Part shown: piece by piece, positions 21,532 to 31,650 of the stretch
Numbering within the stretch: position 1 is the first letter of the stretch
Layout: each line of letters starts with the position of its first letter
Assembly (NCBI GenBank): GCA_023014335.1
Contig: JAECYW010000006.1
Coordinates: forward strand, 2,418,001 to 2,482,000
Direction of reading: 5' to 3'
DNA length: 64,000 nt
Source of the DNA: Galerina marginata
Taxonomy: Eukaryota; Basidiomycota; Agaricomycetes; Agaricales; Galerinaceae
Made by a program: the position numbers and the translations under genes
Notes under the pieces: generated by a model
What the model saw: only the letters and a program-made list of their open reading frames with translations
Database searches by the model: none
What the model was told of the DNA's origin: nothing

Positions 21532-24500
21532 TCATACTCCATATATAACAACCACTGCTTCTTTCTTTTTGCACTTAAATAATAAATCTCCTTCAAAATC
21601 ATCTAACTGTCCTTCTTTTATACATTTAGCACCAGTAGAAATACCATCATGGTACCAGATTTCATTATTAACTATAAATCTTGATGTAAAATGATTGCTT
21701 CCACTATATATAATACCTTTTAATGATAATCTAGTTATACTCTTGTCTTGGTTTTCAATTTTAATATATTTACTTATAATCTTTTTAACCTCCAAACTAA
21801 AACATATAAAACTTGGTGAAATAGTAAAATATCTTGTGATACAAACTTTTTTAGTACATAGTCCACAATATTTCTTTTGGTTTTGCCAGTGTTTAAAGTT
21901 TGACTGAGTAGATTTATGTGAAGAACATGTAATAAATATCAAAGATTGAGATTGAATTTGAGAACTTGCTTCATAATTACAATCACTGCACTTTTCATAA
22001 CTGATATCTTTCTGATTGGGCTTTTGGAACATTGATTGTAAAAGATCACGGATATCAGTTCCTGTATGCCCTATAGGGAATTTATCTGGTTGAGATGTTT
22101 TTAATTCATGTCTAACCAAATCTCTAACTGCAGATAATGTTTGAGATCCAGTTTGAACATTTTTATATCCCTTTACCAAAGTTTGTGTAAATTCTCCATA
22201 CTGACTAAGCTCCTTGGTCCATTGTTTTTTGTTTTGAGACCATAAATTGAACAATATTGTAAATAATGAGTCATAAGAACAGCTATAATTGACTGAATCC
22301 CATTTTAAGCCTTGAAGTTCAATATCAGAAGTAATTTTGGGTTTTTTGTTCTTAATGATTTTTTTAGCCTCTAATGGAACTATAGGTATTTCAGTATCTT
22401 CTATTTTTCTCTTTAAATTGTTTACTTTAACTGGGATTGAACCTTTGGCAGACTGAAAATGTTGTGCAACAAAAGTTTTAGCTTTTGAAACCACAGGCTT
22501 CTTATTGATAATAGTCCATGGACTATCTTTAACAGCTGCTGTATTTTCCATTGGCTTTTCTTTAGACCATTGTAGTGCTTTATCTATACAAGGTGGACAA
22601 TAACCTGTGCCTTTGATTTGTTGATACTGTCTTATGATAATATTTCTAAGATTTCCAGTAATTGAAGTAGGAAGTTGATCAAGATATTTGAGTCTAGTAA
22701 TCTCATCTAATAACTCAAGTTCTCTGAATTCTTGTCTTAGATAACCAGATATACCACATGTAATTTTATGATCATCAAAGCCTTGAAGAATAATAGTGCC
22801 TTCTGCAGTTGAACCTCTAGATAATGCAGTGTAATAAGCCATATGACTGCGACAACTATTCAAATTTACAACATTGTATTCTCTTGTTTTTCCTTGTGAA
22901 GCATAATCAGTCATTGCAAAATTTGGAAGCACAGAAACTTGAGATCTATTAATTGAAATAGGAGATTTTAAACCTGAACAAAGAACACTCTTGCTAGAGC
23001 GAGTTAAAGGAACAACATTTTGAGGAAGACCTTTGAGTTGAATTGTCTTAGCTGGTGAATCAAGTTTGACAAATAAAACATCAAGAACCAAATGATTTTC
23101 AGCACCTTTTGAAGCTTGCCAGCCTACAACATGAGCTTCTTGACCACGTGTGATACATAATTCTGTAGCATCATTATTGCGGATCATAACTGGCATTCCA
23201 AAACATAAAGACAATTTTCCAGGAACAGTTTCAGTCATTGAATATCTCATATTCCATAGAATATTTTGAAGTTTTGAAGGAAGAGAGACTTGTTTTTTTC
23301 TGATTGTTTTAGCCTGAAGATTTTTTCTCTTTAAAAGTCTAAGTGTTTCAGGTGGAACACTTTCACCAATAGTATCCACAGAATAAAAATCAGTTAAAGT
23401 CTGACCAGTGTCTTTTGCAAATCTCTGACATCCCAGATCATTGATTTTATCCTTTTCAGAATTTAAACCTAGAATGATTGAGACATTGCGGAATAATGAA
23501 CTAGCAATATTGGGCTGATCTTTTCTTTTTCCAGCTATTCTTGTTCTGAGAAACTGAATATCAGAAGCTGTACAGGCTGCATAGCGCATATTTTCTAAAG
23601 CAGTGCGAAGTTTAGTATCTGCAGGAGATTGAAATCTTTGTCTCATGTTTTGTCGCAAAATCACAACTGTAGTTATCTGATGCCATAAAGCTTTGCCTAT
23701 TGCAGTTTGCTGGCCAGGTTCTGTCATAGCAGCATTAATTGTAGTACCAACTCCTCCACTGTAAAGAGAAGCACCTTTAACAGGTGCTAGTTGAGCAAAA
23801 TCTCCAGCAAAAATCATATTCATACCACCAAATGGATTATCAACAATATTTTTAAGTTTAGCAAGCTGAGCACTGATTTTATAAAGATCAAGACATGATA
23901 ACATTGAAACTTCATCAAGAAAAATATATTCAACACCTTCAAGTCTAGTATAAACCTGAGCTAAATTGGTTTGTTCATTTTTTTTCATTGCCTCAGTTTG
24001 AATACCTAGAGCTGAATGATATGTAGATCCTTTGAGTAAAGCAGCTGCTGAACCAGTAGGAGCCAGAATCATAATGCGATGTTTTTCTTTTCTTAGTTCA
24101 AAAAAAGCAATTAAAGCTTTAATAACCTGAGATTTACCAGTTCCACCCATTCCACCTAGATACATTTTAAGAGGTTCAGTTTTATGAAGAGTTGCATGAT
24201 TAGCCACAATGCGGAATGCACGCTCTTGTTCTGTATTCAAACTAAATTTACTAACAGTATCATCAATGAATTTCTGTTCATTCAATTTCTCAGCCTGGAA
24301 ATCCTTATTAATATATGATATATCTGATACTACAACTTCATCATGAGACTCATGGTTATCAGTAGATTTATTAACACCTGATGGCAGATCCTTCATTCTT
24401 TGAGCAATGACATCTTTTTTAGCAGCATCAACTATAGAATTCCATTCACTGCTATTGAAATTCTCAGTAGGTTTAAAGGTGCTATCAGGTTTTATAATAT

Positions 24501-27500
24501 TGTCTTTGGAGCTATCCAGCCAGCCTATATTTTGAACTACTTTTTCAATCTGAGCCATTTCTTCAGTTTTACCAGCATCATTTATAAGAAGTTCAGACAT
24601 GTCTTGTTCATTATCAAAAGATGCTAGTGGACCATCATCAGTATAGTCCAATGCTGTCTGATCTAGTTCATTAAGAGTTTGTTCACTATCAATCCAAGAT
24701 CCAAATATACTATTCTTTTGAGCTGCACCTTTTTTCAATTTAGCAGAGTAATCATCTCTGGCATCATTGCATTCATATCTTAAATTGAAATTCTTCATCA
24801 ACTGGTTTTGATGTTTAGCAAATTTGAAAGCATTAAAAGCTTCATCCCAGGTTTGATTTTCAAGCTTAAGATCTCTTCCAGTTCTCCATGGTTTAAAAAG
24901 TGTTAACATTGTTGAACAATAATATTCTCTATTACCTTGATCACTTCTAGGAAGAATGCCACCTAAAAATACTGGAACTACTAAGGGATCATTGGTTTTA
25001 TAAACTATCTCATGTGTTCTATACAGAGGATGACCAGGTAAGAAGTTATACTTTATATTAAGACTTGTTTCAGCAGTTTTATTGATAGTACTATTTTGAA
25101 TATTTAATTCATCATCTGACTGGCTGGATTTGCCACCACCAACTTGTGAGATAATATCTAGCTCATCATTTGAATCCAGCTGCTCATTGAATTCTTCTTC
25201 TTCTATGTTATCAAGCTGTCCATTAAGTATATCTTGTAAAGAATCAAATTTTTTCAAGTTCTTTTTTGAGCGTCTTGTAGTTTCTGATCTGCGAATCCAT
25301 TCATATAAAGTGATATTTTTGTGTATGTTTGGGCGATAAATATAATCATCAACTTTAGAAAGACCAACATAGTCCCCAAGATTCTTATCAAGAACAACTT
25401 TTTCTGGACTTTCTTCTTTATCATTATCACCCCATGCATCTCTGACTTTGCGGACATAGAGTCTCCAGTAAAACTTTATAAATTTGTGCTGAGTATAATG
25501 ATCTGGATTTCCTAATAGATATAAAGATGCCATTGGACTTCCTATTTCCATTTTAGATGTAAGTGAGTTGACCATTTTAGTCATTAAAGCTCTAGCAGTT
25601 TCTTGGCGACTACTGCTACCACCTAGTAACTCTGAATTTTTAGAGAATATTTGGCGCACTGTATCAAAGATTGAATAAGTTGTAAGACCTGGTTTAGTAA
25701 CATAATCTGTAACATAAGCAACAACAGCTTTGACTGAAGTTCCAGACAAAAGACTTGTTACATCTGTATTTGCTCTAATAAGATAAGACAGAGCTGGTGT
25801 AAATGTATTCATCCAACTTTCACCTTTTTTCAATTTTAGAGCACCTGTAAGAGGTTCAACCATAGTATTCTCAACAATATCTCTAGGAAATCTTGCTTTA
25901 CATTCACCTTTGCTATTTTTGCAGCCTTTTCTTACAGATCTACCATCTTTGGTTTCAATATCAGTTCTACAGTCATGTCTATTAGATCTTGCAAGTATAT
26001 CATTGGTCTCTTCTTCAAATTTGACCCACCATTCATTTAATTCTTTGCATTTGGAACAATCTGTACAATTTTTTGATTTACATAATTCAGGTGGAGGTTT
26101 TGGCATTGTTTTTGTTGGATCTGAGTAACCAGTCTGTTCTTGCTTAGATTTGAAAGATGCAAGGATATCAGCTAATGGCTTTTCATTTAACAATTCACCT
26201 TGATGAACACTTTCCAAATATTCAACCATTTGTTTTTGAAAGTCAGAAGTACTATCCATGATGCGATCTCTGATCTCCTGAGGTGAAAGTGAATTTTTAA
26301 TCCATAATAGAAGATGTAGATGCAAAGTTAGACGACCTTGCTGTTCAACTGTTCCATAGTAAGCATTTGTTTTACCATACAAGCCTGGAGAGTTATTGCC
26401 AACACCCAATACATGTTTAATGAAGGTTTTACACATAAAATGAAAGAATCTTGCAGCTGCCACAGGGTTTTGAGCAACAAGGCGGTAAGCTTCATCAGGC
26501 AGGCAAATCTCAGGTTTGAACTCAATATCCTTATCTGCAAAATAAAGACAGATTGGATGTTTACTATCTGCAGGAGAAAGTGTAATAAACCAAGATGGTG
26601 CACCTATATAGGAAATCAAAGACCATATTTCATTGCGCATAGACTTTTTACCTGCTAAAGAACCTTCAACATGTCCTCCAATTGTATCCAAGTCTTGTAT
26701 GACTTTATAGCATAGTTTTTCCTCTTGAGTTTCAGGTTTTACACGCTCACCAAGAGAAAGGCGCTTGCTAATATTAGATAACACTGAATGATTAAGGTTT
26801 AATAGGCGATTAGCCATTTCAGAAAAATAAGATCTTTGTACTACTAATCTTCCTCGACTTGTACTTTGAGAAATCTGTTCATGATTAAATGCAATCAAAG
26901 GAAAATTGGGATCAGTTTGAAATCTTTTATCATGATACATTAACATATGTCTTTTCTGGACCAAAGGTGAATGGATTTTGTTCATTATTGATTGACCAAT
27001 ACCACCATGACCATATGGAAAAAGCCATGGGAGCATAGAAGGAAACAACTGAGGATTCTTAAATATTGAGCAAGGTTTTTCAGAATGGCCTGCAAATAAA
27101 ATTTTTCCATTGCTCATAAGATGTTCTAAAGCTTTAGCCTTTATAGTATCAATAGAAAGCTCTGAAAACTCTTGTCCTGTAAGACCTTGAACAGTAAATG
27201 AGCAAGGACCTGATTCTACACCATCTTCTTCTTCATTATCATGTACACTAGTGGCTTCTGGATCTTTATTTATAATAGACTCTCTATAATCAATAACAAC
27301 AGGACAGTCACTTTCAGGATATTGCATTAAGTTGTCTTTTGAGATACCAACATCAGAATAATCAGCATGATTTAATTTAAGCCAGTTTAAAGCCTTAGCT
27401 ACATGGTTGCGACGGACAAGTAAAGGAGTGCGTTTAATATCATCTTTGGTGGGTCTGCAAGGTCCAGTAAATATAAATGCAAGAACTTCATCAAGCTCTT

Positions 27501-28740
27501 TTACTGGAGGTGGTAAAACATCATATATTTTTGGGACTGGATTTTGAAAGGTAATAGCATTGGCTCTCATTTTATATCTGCCTGATGCTACTTTGACTAT
27601 GCATCTGTTGTGTCTTACACGTGCAATTAAAAGCTTTTCTACATAAGTCAGATTTTTAAGCACATCTGGTACTTCACCAATCCAAAAACCTGAAGCTAAA
27701 GCAAATGAGGGTATTTTGTTTTTCTTCAAACTAGCACAACAGGTTTTACATGCATGAGTACATTTTGAATCAATAATTGGACCAGTAATATCAGAAATAG
27801 GATCTTCAGGAGTTTTTTTTTCTTTGCGAGTAATACCTGGATTTATTAATACCTTTAGTCTATCTTTTATTTCACTTAAGGGTATTAGATTTCTAAATGG
27901 TGTTAATCTTCCACAAACTGCACAGCCTGCTTCTACAAATTGAGAAGGACTTGTATCTTGTATAAAGCCTGAAATTATTTTATAAAGTAGACTTTTAGAT
28001 GGTGGCTGAGGAGGAAAAGCTTTATTTCTTTCTTCAGACTGTGATATATCTTTCTGTTTCTTCAAGTTCTTTTGGACTACTATATTGTCGATAAGATTTG
28101 CTTTTTTGATTTTATCAAGCTTGTTATACCAAGTGTGGTTACGTTCAGCAGGTGTTGCAGGTGTTAATATAGCTGGTGCAAGGGAAAAAATAGTACAAAA
28201 GCCAGCACAGTTACCAACACACTGATGAGAAGATAGTACATTCATTAAAGCTGGTAAAGAATGTTTACTTATTTTACTGATATTATGACACTTTGCAATA
28301 GCACGGGCTTGACTTAGAGTAATCTTATCACATAATAGCTCCAAAGGTACACGCACTAAAAGAATGTCATTCTTATTCCTATATTTGTCCAAAGCTTCCT
28401 TAAATACCATATGACCACTATATTTTAATGTTGTATTATCTATGCAGATTGAGGAATTTTGAAAAAGAATATATTTTGAAATAGAAGCATATGTTAGAGT
28501 TTTTTTAGGACCAGCCCCAAAGAAAGAAGAGTTATCAGGTTGAAGAATACAATTACTTCCATCCCACTTATGTGCTATTGAACATTTTAATTGGTTTATA
28601 AAGTGTTTAGAACAAGAATTAGTGATACAAAAATTAGATAAAGGCTGCTGATAATTATACCACCACTGCATAGATACTTTCTCTTCATGTAGATAAATCA
28701 TGGGAATTCTAGCCAAAACAAGAGTCTGAATAGCAGAAGA
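21532..28740 (-). CDS. Helentron replication protein: DUF6570-like, HUH Rep, PIF1-like helicase, USP-like protease (copy 1, main part)
   Basis: About 2394 residues from the first TTG; that TTG is not a true start, since the frame begins upstream and is cut by a HINE at 28741. In order: Cys-rich N-terminus (CAVCG near residue 265); DUF6570-like region near 330-470 (IARVRHNRCIVKV); Helitron-like N domain with the HUH motif (LTLHLHLLL) near 800 and the two-tyrosine motif AYVTDYVTK near 1000; PIF1-like helicase with Walker A GGMGGTGKS near 1524; and a C-terminal papain-like domain. The latter has NYSCSYDSL near 2145, zinc-type CSDC and CGLC pairs, GSNHFTSR near 2340 and IWYHDG near 2353, resembling the Cys, His and Asp boxes of ubiquitin-specific peptidases. 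No stop codons interrupt it. Rolling-circle transposition is known for the family; the protease's role is unknown. Confidence 0.93.
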   Translation of the reverse strand, partial: SSAIQTLVLARIPMIYLHEEKVSMQWWYNYQQPLSNFCITNSCSKHFINQLKCSIAHKWDGSNCILQPDNSSFFGAGPKKTLTYASISKYILFQNSSICIDNTTLKYSGHMVFKEALDKYRNKNDILLVRVPLELLCDKITLSQARAIAKCHNISKISKHSLPALMNVLSSHQCVGNCAGFCTIFSLAPAILTPATPAERNHTWYNKLDKIKKANLIDNIVVQKNLKKQKDISQSEERNKAFPPQPPSKSLLYKIISGFIQDTSPSQFVEAGCAVCGRLTPFRNLIPLSEIKDRLKVLINPGITRKEKKTPEDPISDITGPIIDSKCTHACKTCCASLKKNKIPSFALASGFWIGEVPDVLKNLTYVEKLLIARVRHNRCIVKVASGRYKMRANAITFQNPVPKIYDVLPPPVKELDEVLAFIFTGPCRPTKDDIKRTPLLVRRNHVAKALNWLKLNHADYSDVGISKDNLMQYPESDCPVVIDYRESIINKDPEATSVHDNEEEDGVESGPCSFTVQGLTGQEFSELSIDTIKAKALEHLMSNGKILFAGHSEKPCSIFKNPQLFPSMLPWLFPYGHGGIGQSIMNKIHSPLVQKRHMLMYHDKRFQTDPNFPLIAFNHEQISQSTSRGRLVVQRSYFSEMANRLLNLNHSVLSNISKRLSLGERVKPETQEEKLCYKVIQDLDTIGGHVEGSLAGKKSMRNEIWSLISYIGAPSWFITLSPADSKHPICLYFADKDIEFKPEICLPDEAYRLVAQNPVAAARFFHFMCKTFIKHVLGVGNNSPGLYGKTNAYYGTVEQQGRLTLHLHLLLWIKNSLSPQEIRDRIMDSTSDFQKQMVEYLESVHQGELLNEKPLADILASFKSKQEQTGYSDPTKTMPKPPPELCKSKNCTDCSKCKELNEWWVKFEEETNDILARSNRHDCRTDIETKDGRSVRKGCKNSKGECKARFPRDIVENTMVEPLTGALKLKKGESWMNTFTPALSYLIRANTDVTSLLSGTSVKAVVAYVTDYVTKPGLTTYSIFDTVRQIFSKNSELLGGSSSRQETARALMTKMVNSLTSKMEIGSPMASLYLLGNPDHYTQHKFIKFYWRLYVRKVRDAWGDNDKEESPEKVVLDKNLGDYVGLSKVDDYIYRPNIHKNITLYEWIRRSETTRRSKKNLKKFDSLQDILNGQLDNIEEEEFNEQLDSNDELDIISQVGGGKSSQSDDELNIQNSTINKTAETSLNIKYNFLPGHPLYRTHEIVYKTNDPLVVPVFLGGILPRSDQGNREYYCSTMLTLFKPWRTGRDLKLENQTWDEAFNAFKFAKHQNQLMKNFNLRYECNDARDDYSAKLKKGAAQKNSIFGSWIDSEQTLNELDQTALDYTDDGPLASFDNEQDMSELLINDAGKTEEMAQIEKVVQNIGWLDSSKDNIIKPDSTFKPTENFNSSEWNSIVDAAKKDVIAQRMKDLPSGVNKSTDNHESHDEVVVSDISYINKDFQAEKLNEQKFIDDTVSKFSLNTEQERAFRIVANHATLHKTEPLKMYLGGMGGTGKSQVIKALIAFFELRKEKHRIMILAPTGSAAALLKGSTYHSALGIQTEAMKKNEQTNLAQVYTRLEGVEYIFLDEVSMLSCLDLYKISAQLAKLKNIVDNPFGGMNMIFAGDFAQLAPVKGASLYSGGVGTTINAAMTEPGQQTAIGKALWHQITTVVILRQNMRQRFQSPADTKLRTALENMRYAACTASDIQFLRTRIAGKRKDQPNIASSLFRNVSIILGLNSEKDKINDLGCQRFAKDTGQTLTDFYSVDTIGESVPPETLRLLKRKNLQAKTIRKKQVSLPSKLQNILWNMRYSMTETVPGKLSLCFGMPVMIRNNDATELCITRGQEAHVVGWQASKGAENHLVLDVLFVKLDSPAKTIQLKGLPQNVVPLTRSSKSVLCSGLKSPISINRSQVSVLPNFAMTDYASQGKTREYNVVNLNSCRSHMAYYTALSRGSTAEGTIILQGFDDHKITCGISGYLRQEFRELELLDEITRLKYLDQLPTSITGNLRNIIIRQYQQIKGTGYCPPCIDKALQWSKEKPMENTAAVKDSPWTIINKKPVVSKAKTFVAQHFQSAKGSIPVKVNNLKRKIEDTEIPIVPLEAKKIIKNKKPKITSDIELQGLKWDSVNYSCSYDSLFTILFNLWSQNKKQWTKELSQYGEFTQTLVKGYKNVQTGSQTLSAVRDLVRHELKTSQPDKFPIGHTGTDIRDLLQSMFQKPNQKDISYEKCSDCNYEASSQIQSQSLIFITCSSHKSTQSNFKHWQNQKKYCGLCTKKVCITRYFTISPSFICFSLEVKKIISKYIKIENQDKSITRLSLKGIIYSGSNHFTSRFIVNNEIWYHDGISTGAKCIKEGQLDDFEGDLLFKCKKKEAVVVIYGV

Positions 28741-30836
28741 TTACAAGTTCTTACGTAGTAAAAGAACTTGTTTTCCGGCCTGCATAGCAGGCAGAAATGG
28801 TTTCTAACGCAATGGTTGGAAATTCTCCCACTGCTATAGTGACCCTGCATGGTTTCTGTATCTCAGCCATTACTGGGCCAATTTTTATGATCTTGGTATC
28901 AAAAAAATCGTAAAAATCAGGGCTTTCATGTGGCATGTGTATCCAGGGTTGATTAGGTCATGTGACTTGTTCACACGACCCAAAAAGCGCAAATTTGTGT
29001 GAATTTATGCTTAAAACAGATTTGAATGAGCTAGATATGCTAAAATGTGTCGCCCAGACCAATATAGAATAATGTACAAATATTTACATATGTTTTGCAA
29101 TGATGTCATGGTGTCCAAATCCGGCAAACAGTCAGCTCAACTTGGTGAAAATCCGAAAATTGGTGTTAAACTGACTGGATAACCCATAAAAGGCACACCA
29201 AACATTGCAAAACATGACCAAATAACATGAAAATAATGTTCTAGAAGCTTACATAATCAAACTCACAGCAGGACTTTGTGCAATTGCCTTGGATTTGGTA
29301 ATGCACCAACTTGGACAAAAATATTCTCAGGGATATGTCATGTGATATGTGCGCACAGACCACCTGTTAGGTAAAAAAAGATTATCAGTATTTTTATTTT
29401 ATTTTAATGCCTTTAAAATCTCTCAATATAGCTTATTTACTGTGTTTTCAACAATATTCCGCATTTGGTAAGTCACATAAAGATGTGACAATACGTATGT
29501 GACACCATCTTTTAGCCCTGATTTTTCTGATAATTACACACTTTGTTTCAAGGCAATCCGATAAAAGCTAAGTGACGTAAGAATTAATCTTGTTACAAGT
29601 TCTTACGTAGTAAAAGAACTTGTTTTCCGGCCTGCATAGCAGGCAGAAATGGTTTCTAACGCAATGGTTGGAAATTCTCCCACTGCTATAGTGACCCTGC
29701 ATGGTTTCTGTATCTCAGCCATTACTGGGCCAATTTTTATGATCTTGGTATCAAAAAAATCGTAAAAATCAGGGCTTTCATGTGGCATGTGTATCCAGGG
29801 TTGATTAGGTCATGTGACTTGTTCACACGACCCAAAAAGCGCAAATTTGTGTGAATTTATGCTTAAAACAGATTTGAATGAGCTAGATATGCTAAAATGT
29901 GTCGCCCAGACCAATATAGAATAATGTACAAATATTTACATATGTTTTGCAATGATGTCATGGTGTCCAAATCCGGCAAACAGTCAGCTCAACTTGGTGA
30001 AAATCCGAAAATTGGTGTTAAACTGACTGGATAACCCATAAAAGGCACACCAAACATTGCAAAACATGACCAAATAACATGAAAATAATGTTCTAGAAGC
30101 TTACATAATCAAACTCACAGCAGGACTTTGTGCAATTGCCTTGGATTTGGTAATGCACCAACTTGGACAAAAATATTCTCAGGGATATGTCATGTGATAT
30201 GTGCGCACAGACCACCTGTTAGGTAAAAAAAGATTATCAGTATTTTTATTTTATTTTAATGCCTTTAAAATCTCTCAATATAGCTTATTTACTGTGTTTT
30301 CAACAATATTCCGCATTTGGTAAGTCACATAAAGATGTGACAATACGTATGTGACACCATCTTTTAGCCCTGATTTTTCTGATAATTACACACTTTGTTT
30401 CAAGGCAATCCGATAAAAGCTAAGTGACGTAAGAATTAATCTTGTTACAAGTTCTTACGTAGTAAAAGAACTTGTTTTCCGGCCTGCATAGCAGGCAGAA
30501 ATGGTTTCTAACGCAATGGTTGGAAATTCTCCCACTGCTATAGTGACCCTGCATGGTTTCTGTATCTCAGCCATTACTGGGCCAATTTTTATGATCTTGG
30601 TATCAAAAAAATCGTAAAAATCAGGGCCTTCCTGGTCACGTGACCAGGCCGTTTTAGGCTTGTTAGATCCGCCTCATTTTTCTGCTTTTTTTGAGTATAA
30701 GAACATCCTAATAGCTTCAGATTTGAGCGGACTATGCATTATTTACTTATTTAATATATATTTATGTCGTAACACGCACCCACAAAGTAAGAACTTGTTT
30801 TTGCCATGCGCAGCAATGGCCTCTGACCAAGTACTA
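28741..30836 (+). mobile_element. HINE tandem array: two 852-bp units plus one terminal unit
   Basis: The palindromic 5' terminus (TTACAAGTTCTTACGTAG) recurs at 28741, 29593 and 30445, giving two units of 852 bp that look identical by eye. A third unit of about 390 bp carries the only 3' hairpin (about 30805-30823) and ends at GACCAAG. The array lies opposite in orientation to its host, Helentron copy 1, and splits that element's reading frame. Each long unit holds a 61-codon frame that is simply part of the repeat. Confidence 0.88.
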
Positions 30837-31467
30837 ATATTGGAGATACATCATAAGTAAATAGAGCAAGCCTATGAAAGGCTAACTGAGAGGATTTAGT
30901 GTTAAGCCTCATAAAGTTTGAATATTCGTGTTTCAATAGAAGGTTTCTGATAAGTTGTAGATATGCTCTGTGCACCTGATAAAAAATATCAGTCTGTAAT
31001 GAAGCCATATATACATAGGAAAATAGCTTGTTTAAAGAACAGCCAGTTAAATAAATATATTCTACAAAAGCATCAAATATATGCATATGAAGACTATAAG
31101 CTTTAAATTTGCAAACTAAGTTGTGAATATCAATGCCAGAGATAGTTGATCTATGAAAGGTCTTGGTGGTAGATATATGAGATATACATTGAAGTCTAAT
31201 GCCAGAGATCTCAGATGTATGTTGAATACTAATGTCAGAAGTATCAAAAGTATCAAAAGTACGCTGAATGCTAATGCCAATGCCAGATGAGTTTTGAATG
31301 TCATGAGTGTCACCTTTGAAGGTCAAAAGAGTCAGGTTTGAGACTTCAAAGTGAATTAAAGATATACCTAGAGCAAAGCTTTGTAAGGACTGAGATAGAA
31401 AGCTGATTTGATTGAGCTGTCTTGGTATAAGTATGAAAAAGGTTAGGAAGATAAGGAGTAACTTCAT
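30837..31467 (-). pseudogene. 5' coding fragment of Helentron copy 1, separated by the HINE array
   Basis: The open frame starts MKLLLIFLTFFILIP and runs into the HINE. It weakly resembles the N-terminus of Helentron copy 2 in layout: a hydrophobic start, repeated ISG/DTH-type motifs, then a segment with LQTDIF matching LQTSFI of copy 2. Joining across the HINE keeps the same strand and order. It therefore appears to be the missing start of the frame at 21532-28740. The hydrophobic leader looks like a signal peptide or membrane segment, which is unexpected in a Rep protein. Confidence 0.55.
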
Positions 31468-31650
31468 TTGAGCTGAAGATAGAGTGAGTAGATGGTGGTA
31501 AGTAGGAAGAAAGAGCGCTCATCAAAAGTTGAACTTTCAACATTGGTTGATGTTTGTTTGGTTACTGATGTCAGACTGATAGCATAAACATAAACCAAAC
31601 AAACCAAGTTATAGCGTAAATAATACAAATGTGGTATTTGAAGAAAACTA

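Larger units (their letters stand above)
21328..31600 (-). mobile_element. Helentron copy 1 (Rep-helicase-protease), inserted in gag and split by a HINE trimer
   Basis: The 3' end is clear: ACTTG at 21328-21332, hairpin 21340-21357 (loop TTC), then the subterminal repeat ACGAGTTCTT. The main coding frame is 28740-21532. Its 5' coding part continues on the far side of the HINE array at 30837-31467, in the same strand and register. I could not find the expected palindromic 5' terminus near 31500-31640, so the right boundary is approximate. Confidence 0.8.

Noticed and set aside
28716..28740. True start codon of Helentron copy 1 at 28716
   Set aside because: That codon is TTG and lies right after a HINE junction; the coding frame originally continued upstream on the other side of the insertion.
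28751..29788. A 61-codon frame (MPHESPDFYDFF...) repeated in every long HINE unit
   Set aside because: It is part of the repeat DNA, conserved no better than surrounding non-coding bases, and overlaps the AT-rich motif and terminal palindrome.
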